A program made the position numbers and the translations under genes. From assembly GCA_045807125.1 (NCBI GenBank), contig JBJMHZ010000052.1, forward strand, positions 1 through 64,000: a stretch of 64,000 nt of DNA. Direction: 5' to 3'. Origin of the DNA: JBJMHZ01 sp045807125 (GTDB taxonomy: Bacteria > Actinomycetota > Actinomycetes > JAWWOL01). This document shows, piece by piece, positions 18,221-26,510 of this stretch (position 1 is its first letter; every line of letters begins with the position of its first letter). The notes below the pieces were generated by a model that had not been told where the DNA came from, ran no database searches, and saw nothing but the letters and a program-made list of their open reading frames with translations.

Positions 18221-18562
18221 TCATGAGGCGGTCAGCTTCGCCTGGCCGGCCACGACGGTGACCGAGGGCGCGGGCGGCGGCGGCGGGTTGTCGGTGCCGG
18301 CTTGCAGGTCGTCGAGCAGTACGGGTTGCATGCCCGCGGTCAGCTTGGTGGCCGAGCCCTTCGCGATGGGGGCGGCGGCCGTGCAGGGCTTGGGCGAGCC
18401 GGAGACCTGGAAGTTGCAAGGAGTCCACGGCTTGAAGGTCGGAACCGCGGAATAGAGCACGACCGGCTTTCTGGCCACTGTGAGCTTCGCGGCGCTCGTC
18501 AGCGCCGGCTTGCCCTGGTGCGCGCAGGTGAGCGACCCTGCTGTGGTAACGACGCCGGCCAT
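18221..18562 (-). CDS. PAAR-like spike-tip protein
   Basis: A 113-aa protein built of short Gly/Pro-punctuated strands, with Cys residues in TCAHQGKPAL, PCNFQVSG and PCTAAAPIA and repeated KLTV/KLTA elements at start, middle and end. This is the pattern of DUF4280/PAAR-like proteins, which fold into a small cone on the tip of the VgrG-type spike and may bind a metal ion. It lies between the spike gene (1 nt away) and gp25 (10 nt away), as expected for a tip. Confidence 0.75.
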   Translation of the reverse strand: MAGVVTTAGSLTCAHQGKPALTSAAKLTVARKPVVLYSAVPTFKPWTPCNFQVSGSPKPCTAAAPIAKGSATKLTAGMQPVLLDDLQAGTDNPPPPPAPSVTVVAGQAKLTAS

Positions 18563-18563
18563 G

Positions 18564-20606
18564 TCAGCTCACGTCCATCGTGCCGGTGACGCTCACCTTG
18601 ACGTTGGCGGCCGTCAGCGTGATGTCACCCTGCCCGGAGTCGAGCGCGATCTTCGTGCCGGTGATGGTGATCGAGCCGTCGTCCTTCAGCAGGATCTGCG
18701 CCGCGCCGTTGCCCGACTTGGTCTCGATGAGCACCGCGCCGTCCGGCGCGCCCGGCTTCGGCCGCTTGGTGCAGTCGCTCGGCTGGTCGGTGACCCGCAC
18801 GACGAACCGCTTGGTCTCGATGACCCTGGTGCCGTCGGCGTCGACGAGGTCATGGCTGGCCGCGCCGTCGCCCACCCAGCCGTCGCTCTCGCCGATGTCC
18901 TCGCGCTGCACGAGGCCGATCGGCAGCACGAGCCAGTAGTCGCCCGCCTCCGACGGCGGGCCGCCGTCGCGCGGCCAGAGCGCGCCGACGTCGACGAGGT
19001 CGCTGTCGCCGGCTCCCGCGCTCGCGAGCAGCACGCGGGTGCCGGGGTAGCGCGGCAGCACGAGACCGTAGTTGCCGAGGGCGAACGGCGTGAGGTACGG
19101 GACATCCCTCGCCTCGCCGTGCTGCTTCTCGGTGATCTGGACCCGCTGCGCCGCTGCCGGCATCCCGTCACCGGAGACGTCGGCGTACCACGCCTCGCTG
19201 GTGTGCCGCGGTGGCGTGCGGCCGCTCTGCGTGCTCGCCGGATGGCGGCGGATCTGGGCGATGCGGTTCGCCGCGGCGCCGCTGGCGCCACGCGCCATGT
19301 CGCGGATCGCGCGGGCCGCCTCGTGCGCGACGTCGGCGGATGCGCTGCCCGGTGCCCTCGTGCCGTTGGCCGGGGACGGCTTCGAGGCCGGCTTGGCCTT
19401 GTCCCACCCGGTGTCGTCGTCGGACGCGAGCACCACGGCGTGGATCGTCGTGACGAACCCCGCGCGGCGCGACAGCTTGTGGTTGACCGAGCCGACGAGG
19501 CAGGTCCTCGGTGGGCCGGGCGGCTCGTCGGTGAACGAGCCGGTGACGATGCCGGCCGCCGCCGTGAGCAACGCGCTGCCGAGGCTCGACGGCGACGTCG
19601 CCGGGAAGTCCTCGGGCGGCAGGGTGACGGTCACCGTGTCGCCCGGCTTGACGTCGGGTCGCCCGAGCGCCGTGACGGTCACCGTGTCGCGGGCGCTGGG
19701 CGCCCCGTCCGGTCGCTCGCCGGCCGCAGCGTCGCGCTGCTTGGGCGAGCCGCGCTGGATGGCGAGCAGCCCGCCGTCCTCGTCCACCGTGCGCGCGGCG
19801 AGCGCGGTGTCGTTCCAGATGCCGACATGCAACGCGCCGTCGCGGATGAGCGCGACTTGCGGCCCGTATGCCTTCAGCCCGTCGCGCACCTGGTCGAGGA
19901 GGCCGTGCGCGCTCGCGCTACGGCCGCCCTTCAGCGCGTCCATCGCGGTGCCGGGGCCGAAGCTCGCCCACGAGGGATCGTCCGGGCCCGGGACGAGGAA
20001 GTCGAGCATGTGCGTCGTGATCGTGACGTGCGCCGCCTTCTCGAGCGCGGCGATCGCCGCCGGCATGCCGTCGTAGCAACGGCCGTCGACGCGCGTCTCG
20101 GCGAGCCGCGCGACCACGCGCTCGCGCATCGCGATGACCGCCTCGTACCGGCGGTCACCGGCGCGCCGGCTCAGCTTGTCGACGCGCAGGACCGCGACCA
20201 GGCTGTGGTCCGGCGGCTTCGGCGTGACGGCGCCGAGCGGGTCGGTGAAGCCGGTGAAGCTCGCGAGGTCGCCGAGGATGCCGGTGGGCGAGTCCTTCCA
20301 CCACAGGTGCAACTGCGCGGCCAGCGGGTCACCGGTCGCGAGCCGGATCTTCGCGTAGTCCTCGTCGGTCATCCCCTCGACGACGACCTCGTAGGTCCCG
20401 CCGGAGAGGTCGTCGGGCAGCGTGGCGGCGATCGTGGCGTCGTAGGAATCCGACCCGATCGACAGGATCGGGTCGCCCAGGTCGGTCGCGGCGTCGTGAT
20501 GGAACGTCAGGGCCCATGCCGCCACCGAGCCCGGCTTGACGTCCGGTCCGAAGTTGCCGCCCAGCGCTCCGGTGAGGGCACCGACGGCGGCGTCGACGAA
20601 GCTCAT
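18564..20606 (-). CDS. VgrG/gp5-gp27-like spike (hub) protein
   Basis: ATG 20606 is chosen over ATG 20615 because gaggag then has a normal 9-nt spacing; the product is 680 aa. Residues 1-380 contain the hub-like region (AWALTFHHDAATDLGDP; YEVVVEGMTDEDYAKIR). An OB-fold-like region follows (TPFALGNYGLVLPRYPGTRVLL; SEAGDYWLVLP). The C-terminus is a beta-helix-like stretch (DGSITITGTKIALD; GDITLTAANVKVSV) typical of gp5/VgrG needles. It forms the puncturing spike below the tube and carries the PAAR-like tip encoded next. Confidence 0.8.
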   Translation of the reverse strand: MSFVDAAVGALTGALGGNFGPDVKPGSVAAWALTFHHDAATDLGDPILSIGSDSYDATIAATLPDDLSGGTYEVVVEGMTDEDYAKIRLATGDPLAAQLHLWWKDSPTGILGDLASFTGFTDPLGAVTPKPPDHSLVAVLRVDKLSRRAGDRRYEAVIAMRERVVARLAETRVDGRCYDGMPAAIAALEKAAHVTITTHMLDFLVPGPDDPSWASFGPGTAMDALKGGRSASAHGLLDQVRDGLKAYGPQVALIRDGALHVGIWNDTALAARTVDEDGGLLAIQRGSPKQRDAAAGERPDGAPSARDTVTVTALGRPDVKPGDTVTVTLPPEDFPATSPSSLGSALLTAAAGIVTGSFTDEPPGPPRTCLVGSVNHKLSRRAGFVTTIHAVVLASDDDTGWDKAKPASKPSPANGTRAPGSASADVAHEAARAIRDMARGASGAAANRIAQIRRHPASTQSGRTPPRHTSEAWYADVSGDGMPAAAQRVQITEKQHGEARDVPYLTPFALGNYGLVLPRYPGTRVLLASAGAGDSDLVDVGALWPRDGGPPSEAGDYWLVLPIGLVQREDIGESDGWVGDGAASHDLVDADGTRVIETKRFVVRVTDQPSDCTKRPKPGAPDGAVLIETKSGNGAAQILLKDDGSITITGTKIALDSGQGDITLTAANVKVSVTGTMDVS

Positions 20607-21193
20607 TCGACCCATCTCCTCACGAAGCGCCGGTACCTGAGCAGCCGCGGGCGAGGGATGCTCGGATCGCCTGTCGCGAGCGGCGGTCCAGCATTGCCCG
20701 CCGGGGTCAGGTCGCGCCACCGCAGCGTCATCGAGCTCCCGTACTGGCCGGGGCTGCGCAGCGACCCGGCCGTCACCGTGAGCGCGTCGACCGTGACCTC
20801 GACGATGGCGCGCCCGCCGACCGACAGCGTCATGGCGACGCCGGCTACGACGGGGACGGAGTCGCCGAGCGCCGCCCTGTCGAGCAGCGTCAACCGGGGA
20901 ACCAGCGCGTCGGGGTTGCGGAGGAGCGCCGGGGCGGCCGGTGGCGCTGTCGCGCTGCCTGTCACGGCACCGATGGCGATGACCACGGCGGCGGGATCGG
21001 CGTCGAGGTAGCAGCGCGCCCGGCCCGGACCGGCGGCCAGCACGAGCGCCCGGTCGCCCGCGAGCGGGATGCGCGCTGGCACCCCGCTGTCCAGCGCGAT
21101 GCGCAGCACCGTCTCGCCGGGAACCGTCGCTGCCGGCCCGGCCGGTGGCAGCACGGCAGCCGGCCGGTTCAGCAGCGCGGGAAGTCCGTCCAT
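20603..21193 (-). CDS. Hypothetical baseplate-region protein
   Basis: A 196-aa protein rich in Ala, Pro and Leu and mostly beta-strand in character, with an Arg-rich C-terminus (RPRLLRYRRFVRRW). The start ATG 21193 has ggagaa upstream, and the end overlaps the spike gene start by 4 nt. No family is recognised. By position it may be a hub adaptor or LysM-protein substitute between tube and spike (inference from synteny only). Confidence 0.55.
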   Translation of the reverse strand: MDGLPALLNRPAAVLPPAGPAATVPGETVLRIALDSGVPARIPLAGDRALVLAAGPGRARCYLDADPAAVVIAIGAVTGSATAPPAAPALLRNPDALVPRLTLLDRAALGDSVPVVAGVAMTLSVGGRAIVEVTVDALTVTAGSLRSPGQYGSSMTLRWRDLTPAGNAGPPLATGDPSIPRPRLLRYRRFVRRWVE

Positions 21194-21205
21194 CGACGCG
21201 TTCTC

Positions 21206-21700
21206 CTAGACCGGCAAGAGGTCGGTGAGGGCACCGACGCCGACGGACGCGACGTCGAGCAGCTTGGCGAGGCTGCCGGGCCGCGGCAGGTGGGCGAGGC
21301 GGAGGCTGATGTCGAGGGTGTCGCGGCGGGCGGCCGACATCGTGATGGTGAGCGCCTGCACGGCGAGGTCGGTCCGGATCGTGGCCGCGCTGATGAGGAT
21401 GAGACCGCCGACCGCTCCGGAGGTCAGCTTCGACAGCGCGGTGCCCCGCCGCGACGCCTCGGCGAGGTTCTCCAGTGCCAGCTTCCACGCGAACCGCTCC
21501 GGGCCGAGCAGCACCGCTGAGATGGACAGCGTGTCGTCATGGCTGGCCACCGCGGCCTTGCGGCTCGTGCCACCGATCTGCGGCAGTGCATAGGTCTCCT
21601 CGATCTGGAGCTGGCTCACCGACCAGAGCGGCACGGGGACGATCCCGTCGCTCAGGATCGCGCTCGGCGTGTGGAGGTAGGACTGGTAGCTGCTCGTCAT
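21206..21700 (-). CDS. Hypothetical tail/baseplate hub protein
   Basis: A 164-aa protein. It begins with strands in VPVPLWSVSQLQIEETY, then has a block similar in style to distal-tail or LysM-linked hub proteins (LLGPERFAWKLALENLAEAS) and a C-terminal strand-rich part (RRDTLDISLRLAHLPRPG). It lacks a LysM motif. The position between the putative cargo genes and the spike suggests an inner-baseplate role like Afp6/7, but this is not proven by motifs. Confidence 0.55.
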   Translation of the reverse strand: MTSSYQSYLHTPSAILSDGIVPVPLWSVSQLQIEETYALPQIGGTSRKAAVASHDDTLSISAVLLGPERFAWKLALENLAEASRRGTALSKLTSGAVGGLILISAATIRTDLAVQALTITMSAARRDTLDISLRLAHLPRPGSLAKLLDVASVGVGALTDLLPV

Positions 21701-21707
21701 CGCCGGC

Positions 21708-22925
21708 CTACCTCGCCGTCGCCCGGAGCCGGGCGACCTCGACCTGGATGCGGGCGCGGATCTTGCTTCGCAGTTGCGCCTCGCGCGCGATCATGAGGTT
21801 GCGGAGCGAGGCGTCGGCGTGCTCCGCCCACTGCGGCCACTCCTCCCACGTCCAGTCGCTCTTGGACGCGTTGGCGCTCTTGTTCATCGGCTCGATGCCC
21901 TCCGGATCGTTGAGGATGTCGAGCGCCACCTCGTCCGGCAGCAGGACGAAGTCGTCCATGGCGACGACCTCCATCACCGACACGGTGTGGTCGGGCTCGA
22001 AGGGGTTGTCCGGCGTCCGCCGCCGGCCGAGGACGTCGACCTCGGCAGCGGCCGATCGCGAGCGGGCGGCAGCGTCCGGCGTGCGTCCGCGCAGCTCCGC
22101 GTAGCGCCGCTGGACGACGTCCGAGGTGCTGACCCGGTTCCACATCGCGCGCTCGCGCTGAAGCGCCTCTCGTTCGAGGATGGCTCCCGCGCTTCCCTCG
22201 ATGGTCTGGGCGCGCTCGTCGACGAGGGCCCGTACGTCCTCCGGCAGCCGCGAGACGTACCGGTCGTCGGAGAGCCGGGCGAGATCCACCCCGCGCTGCC
22301 GGAGATCGCGGTTCAGCTCGATAGTGCGGGACCGCGCCGCGGTCGTTTCCCTGCGGCTCTCGGCGAGCCGTGAGTCCAGCTCCGCGATCTTCGCCTGCGC
22401 CTTGCGGACGAGCTGCTGGACCGCTTCCATCCGCGTCGGAGCGGGCTCGGTCGTACGGTCCTTCGGAGCCGGTTCCCGGGGCTTCGGCTCGGCGGCGCCC
22501 CGGTCAACGATCGAGGTCGGCTCGGTGCGCCCGGTGGCCGGGAGCTTGGTCCCGGCGTCCAGCCGCTTCTTCGCCCATTTCTGCGGGTCGTTGAGCTCGA
22601 GCATCTTCTCGTGCAGCTGGGTGAAGAGGCCCGACAGGGCAGCGGTGTCGGGGTTGGGGTCCTGACCGCTGAGCACGCGGTCGTAGAACTGGTGGACCTG
22701 GTCGCGCAGATGGTCGACGGCGGCGATGGTGCTGCCCATCTCCTTGAGGTAGACGTCGCCGAGGCGCTCGAGCGTCTCGGTCAGCGCCTCCGTGAGGTGG
22801 CTGCGGACGACCTCCTCGGGCAGCCCCGTCTTGCGCGAGATCTCGCTGACCGCACGGCCGAGCCGGGGATGCGACTCGACGGCGCGGGCGACGTCGGCGG
22901 GCGTGAGCTTCTCGAGGACGGTCAC
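21708..22925 (-). CDS. Coiled-coil protein with C-terminal HNH-type nuclease-like domain (candidate injected effector)
   Basis: A 405-aa protein. The N-terminal 110 residues are helical; a Pro/Glu/Lys-rich linker and a coiled coil follow (about 165-240: IAELDSRLAESRRETTAARS). The C-terminal 100 residues carry EPDHTVSVMEVVAM (Asp-His near 311-312), then LNDPEGIEPMNKSANASK and DWTWEEWPQW. This is the DH...N...SxNxSKGD/E-W pattern of HNH-like toxin domains at the C-termini of polymorphic and Rhs toxins. It is therefore a plausible DNase cargo loaded into the tail tube. No adjacent immunity gene is evident. Its ATG overlaps the stop of the 951-aa gene. Confidence 0.6.
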   Translation of the reverse strand: MTVLEKLTPADVARAVESHPRLGRAVSEISRKTGLPEEVVRSHLTEALTETLERLGDVYLKEMGSTIAAVDHLRDQVHQFYDRVLSGQDPNPDTAALSGLFTQLHEKMLELNDPQKWAKKRLDAGTKLPATGRTEPTSIVDRGAAEPKPREPAPKDRTTEPAPTRMEAVQQLVRKAQAKIAELDSRLAESRRETTAARSRTIELNRDLRQRGVDLARLSDDRYVSRLPEDVRALVDERAQTIEGSAGAILEREALQRERAMWNRVSTSDVVQRRYAELRGRTPDAAARSRSAAAEVDVLGRRRTPDNPFEPDHTVSVMEVVAMDDFVLLPDEVALDILNDPEGIEPMNKSANASKSDWTWEEWPQWAEHADASLRNLMIAREAQLRSKIRARIQVEVARLRATAR

Positions 22926-25777
22926 GGCTGTCCCTCCGGCGGTCCGGTGATCGCGTCACCGACGAGCCGTGGCAGGTCGGTGATCGAGGCGTGGCCGGTG
23001 ACCGTGACCTCGCGCGCGACGGCCTCGGTCAGCCTGCCGATCGCGCCGTCGATGGCGAGGCTCAGCAGGTAGCCCTTCACGCACTCGGTGACGAACGCGC
23101 GCAGGAGATCCTCGGCCGCGAGCTCGGCGAGGTGCACCGCCGCCCGCTTCACGAGCTGCTGCCCGGCGACCGTGGCTGCCTCTCTCGTCTCGCCACGCAC
23201 TACCGAGCTGACGCCGCTGCCGACGCCGCGGACCAGGCCAGGGACCTCGGGGATGAAGACGAGGGCCGCTCCGATCGCCGCTCCCCACAGCTCCGCCTCG
23301 GCCTGCGCCTTGGTGAGGATCTGGTCGCCGCCGAGCATCGCCCGCTGGATGCCGCGATGCTCGATCGCGGTATCGAGCGCCTCGGCCGCCTCCAGCGCGC
23401 CGATCGCGAAGGCCAGCGGCGGGCAGAAGATGGCGATCGCCGTCAGCCCGACGATGTTGAAGAACTGAAGGAAGCTCGCCTTGCCGAGCTCGACGTCGAC
23501 GAGGTAGCGCATCCCCGCGACGTAGGCGTGCTCGCCGTCGCCGGGGAACAGCGGACGCAGCGCGGCATCGGCCTGCGCGTGCACCCCGGACAGCTCCGCA
23601 CCGATCGCAGCGTTGCTCGTGATGTCGGCTTCCTTGAACGTGGCGAGCCCGAACGCGATGTCGACGTCGTCGCGAACGTCCTGCGTCTTCGCCTCGTTCT
23701 CGGCGCTCAAGCCATGGAGCAGTGCATTGAACGCGGCGTCGACGTTGGCCGCACCGGCCGACCGCAGTTGCTCGACGGTGTCCGGCAGGTCGGCGACCTT
23801 CTCCAGCAACGGGTCGAGCGCGAACGCTTGCTGGCGACCACCGGCGAGCACCGAGTCGAGCTCGGCCCTGGTCCACCAGCGCCCCACGCTGTCCTGCACC
23901 TGCGGGCCGTCCTTGGTGAAGCGGACGCGGCCGCGCTGCGCCGGCCCGTCGGTCTGGACCTCGACCTGGCCGAGCGAGCCGACGACGAGGCGCGTCGAGT
24001 CGTACCAGGCCTGGATCTGGTTGCCGCCGGGACCGGCCGCGAGTGCCCTCCACCTGCCCGAGGACTGCTGGTCTAGGGTCTCCCGCAGGGCGGTGAGCTC
24101 AGGCTCGTCCACGAGGATCAGCAGGATGAGCGCGCGGGTGACCGCCATGTACGCGGTGAAGTTCTGCAGCCGCGCGAGGATCTGCACGTGGCTCGTCTCG
24201 AGGACGTCGAGCAGGATGTCCTGGCAGGTGGCGACGAACAGCGCACCCACGGCCTCGTTGCGGCGGGGGACGTGCTCCTCGAGGAAGTGCAGCATCCAGC
24301 TCGCGCTGTTGTCCCGCAACGGCGTCGGGAGCGTTCCGCCCCGCGCGGCGCCGCCGATCACGTCGAGGTAGAACAGCTGCAGCTGCATGAGCGGGGTGAA
24401 CGCCGACGCCAACCGGCGGATCATCGTCATGCGCGGGCTGTCGCCCTCCTTGCCGCTGCCGGCGAGCGGCCCCAACCGGCGCGCCTCGCTCTTGGCCTTG
24501 ACGACCGCGGCCATGCAGAACATGCCCGGGAACCGGCCGGGCACCATGTCGAGCTTGGTCGCGATGTCCGCGATGAGGTCGGAGAGATAGGCCGAGATGC
24601 CGGCCGGCCAGAACTCGACCGGCGGCTCGCCGAGGAAGGCGTGCGCCGGGTCGGGATCGAACCACGACAGCTGGTCGTACGGCAGCGGCACGACCGTGTC
24701 GTCCGCGCCGGTCCCGTCGGTGCCCGCGGTCTCGCTGACTGCCTCGGTGAGGACGGCTAGCGGCAGCGTGCCGATGAACGAGTGCCCGGCGGGGAACTCC
24801 ATGAGCGTTTGCCGGACGCCGTGCGACAGCAGCCAGTAGTACGACGTGGCGCCACCAGGGTCCGGCATGCGCTCGACGATCCGGCGCGCCTGCGCGCGGA
24901 GCTTCGCCTCGGACAGACGGATGCCGCCGGCCTCGCGGCGCAGGACGTCCACCCACATGTCCTCGCGGATCTGGGCGCGGTCCTCCGGCGTCGCGGCGTC
25001 GCGGTAGAGCTCGATGCCGTCCGCGTCGAGCGGGGTGCCGCCCTGGTGCCACGTGCCGGCGCCCTCGCGCGTCGGCTTGGGGTAGATCGCCGGGCTGCCG
25101 AGGAATCGCCAGCCGTCCACCGCGCCGTCAGGGGTGACGCGCAGCAGCATCGCGACCGGCCGGCCGGCGTCGCGGTAGATCGCGACGAAGAGGGACGGCG
25201 GCGCGCCGCGGAAGTAGCGCAGGAGGTGAAGCTGCAGATCGTCCCGGGTCGCGATGTTGACCAGCTGCAGGTGCACCGGCTGGGCTGCCTGCGCCGCCCC
25301 GTCCCGGCTGCGGGAGCCACCGGTGACCCGCAGAGCGACCTTGGCGCCACGCCTGTCGTAGCTCGGTACGAGGTAGGCGTCGTCGACCGCGTTCCATCGA
25401 GCGGCCACCAGCCGCGTCTCGTCGAGCTCCTCGGCTGCCGGCTCGCCGGAACCGAGCTCGCGCCGCGCCGGCGAGGCCTCGGCGCCCGGCCGCGACGACA
25501 GGGCGGCGGCGTGCGCCGCGGCGAGCGCGGTCAGCTCGGTGCGCAGCCTGAGCGCCAGCCTTGGTGGCAGCTCCGCGCCGGACAGGCGGACGTCGATGTG
25601 TGGCGCCCGCTTCGGGTCGGGATGGGCGTCGCGCACGAGATGCAGCGTCGCTGCCCGCCGCACCGCACGGGACAGCGCGGCGTCGGTGCACTCGACTGCG
25701 GCCGCGACGAGCGGCTCGCAGTCCTCGCCCTCGACGAGGGTCAGCCGGACCTTCGTGGGGAAGCGCACGATCGTCAC
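22922..25777 (-). CDS. 951-aa tail-operon protein with hydrophobic segments (tape measure-position or cargo)
   Basis: The start is GTG 25777, overlapping the preceding stop (GTGA). The long N-terminal part is globular, with mixed alpha/beta segments and Trp/Tyr-rich blocks (GGATSYYWLLSHGVRQ). The C-terminal third holds two hydrophobic or glycine-rich stretches, at about residues 772-800 (VGLTAIAIFCPPLAFAIGAL) and 829-858. Gene order (sheath, tube, small protein, this gene, hub, spike) places it where phage tails encode the tape measure. Its sequence is not the coiled-coil type expected, so a membrane-inserting cargo is an alternative. No family is recognised. Confidence 0.55.
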   Translation of the reverse strand: MTIVRFPTKVRLTLVEGEDCEPLVAAAVECTDAALSRAVRRAATLHLVRDAHPDPKRAPHIDVRLSGAELPPRLALRLRTELTALAAAHAAALSSRPGAEASPARRELGSGEPAAEELDETRLVAARWNAVDDAYLVPSYDRRGAKVALRVTGGSRSRDGAAQAAQPVHLQLVNIATRDDLQLHLLRYFRGAPPSLFVAIYRDAGRPVAMLLRVTPDGAVDGWRFLGSPAIYPKPTREGAGTWHQGGTPLDADGIELYRDAATPEDRAQIREDMWVDVLRREAGGIRLSEAKLRAQARRIVERMPDPGGATSYYWLLSHGVRQTLMEFPAGHSFIGTLPLAVLTEAVSETAGTDGTGADDTVVPLPYDQLSWFDPDPAHAFLGEPPVEFWPAGISAYLSDLIADIATKLDMVPGRFPGMFCMAAVVKAKSEARRLGPLAGSGKEGDSPRMTMIRRLASAFTPLMQLQLFYLDVIGGAARGGTLPTPLRDNSASWMLHFLEEHVPRRNEAVGALFVATCQDILLDVLETSHVQILARLQNFTAYMAVTRALILLILVDEPELTALRETLDQQSSGRWRALAAGPGGNQIQAWYDSTRLVVGSLGQVEVQTDGPAQRGRVRFTKDGPQVQDSVGRWWTRAELDSVLAGGRQQAFALDPLLEKVADLPDTVEQLRSAGAANVDAAFNALLHGLSAENEAKTQDVRDDVDIAFGLATFKEADITSNAAIGAELSGVHAQADAALRPLFPGDGEHAYVAGMRYLVDVELGKASFLQFFNIVGLTAIAIFCPPLAFAIGALEAAEALDTAIEHRGIQRAMLGGDQILTKAQAEAELWGAAIGAALVFIPEVPGLVRGVGSGVSSVVRGETREAATVAGQQLVKRAAVHLAELAAEDLLRAFVTECVKGYLLSLAIDGAIGRLTEAVAREVTVTGHASITDLPRLVGDAITGPPEGQP

Positions 25778-26022
25778 GCGAACCCGTCCAGCGCATGCAG
25801 GAGCCGGTTGAGGGTCGTGTCGGCAAGGTGATCCGGGTCGTCCGCATGCACGACCCTGATCTCTACCTCGACCGGGAACTCGAGCACGAGGGTGCCGTCG
25901 CCGTCGAGGACCGACAGCAGCGCCTCGCTGCCCTCGGCCGGGACGACCAGGTCGCCCTTGTCGAGAACGACGAGCCCGGTCCTCTCGACGACGACGGGAT
26001 CGACGTCCGGGTTCCCGGCCAT
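25774..26022 (-). CDS. Small tail-operon protein
   Basis: An 82-aa acidic protein (VVVERTGLVVLDKGDLVVP; VEVEIRVVHADDPDHL) composed mainly of strands with a short C-terminal helix. It lies 3 nt downstream of the tube gene and is GTGA-coupled to the 951-aa gene. This is the position of tail-assembly chaperones in phages, but no motif confirms that role. Confidence 0.55.
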   Translation of the reverse strand: MAGNPDVDPVVVERTGLVVLDKGDLVVPAEGSEALLSVLDGDGTLVLEFPVEVEIRVVHADDPDHLADTTLNRLLHALDGFA

Positions 26023-26025
26023 CGA

Positions 26026-26487
26026 TCAGCTCCCGGACTGCGGTGGTGCGACCGTCTTGGTGTTGTGCGCATCGGTCGCCTCGACGTGCATCGAGAAGCC
26101 GGAGAACTGTGCCTGCGGCACGCCGCTGATCGTGGCGGGCGTCGGGCTCGCGCTCGTGATGACGCAGTCCTTCATGACGATCGTCGAGAACGACCAGTCG
26201 TTGCCGACCTGCTCCTGCAGCGTGATGTCGAAGTGCTGGCCCTGCAGGGCGATCGCGGTCAGCTTGGCCGCGGCGTCCCCGACCGCGGGCACGGTCATCG
26301 AGAACGTGAGCGACTGAGGCGAGTACACGACGCCGACGTGCGTTCGCTCGATGCTGTGCAACGGCTCCGCCGTCGTCGAGAACGTCGGCGTGAACGACTG
26401 GATCGGCGTGATCTCGCGGTCGACGTTGTCCGGGCCGGTGTAGTGGACCGCAAGGCGCGTCCGCCACTCGGTGGGCGTGGTGGTCAC
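26026..26487 (-). CDS. Contractile tail tube protein
   Basis: A 153-aa protein with a GTG start at 26487 and gagga upstream. Beta-barrel-forming strands (TPIQSFTPTFSTT; LTFSMTVPAVGDAAAKL; STIVMKDCVITS; GFSMHVEATDA) match the small tube/Hcp-like family (T4 gp19 type) in length and layout. It lies 23 nt after the sheath gene. Stacked hexamers form the inner tube propelled by sheath contraction. Confidence 0.75.
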   Translation of the reverse strand: MTTTPTEWRTRLAVHYTGPDNVDREITPIQSFTPTFSTTAEPLHSIERTHVGVVYSPQSLTFSMTVPAVGDAAAKLTAIALQGQHFDITLQEQVGNDWSFSTIVMKDCVITSASPTPATISGVPQAQFSGFSMHVEATDAHNTKTVAPPQSGS

Positions 26488-26510
26488 GGGTCGACTCCTC
26501 TTGGCTGTCG

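Noticed and set aside
20607..21488. Upstream extension of the spike-protein frame
   Set aside because: Low-complexity sequence overlapping two coupled genes; ATG 20606 has a proper ribosome-binding site.
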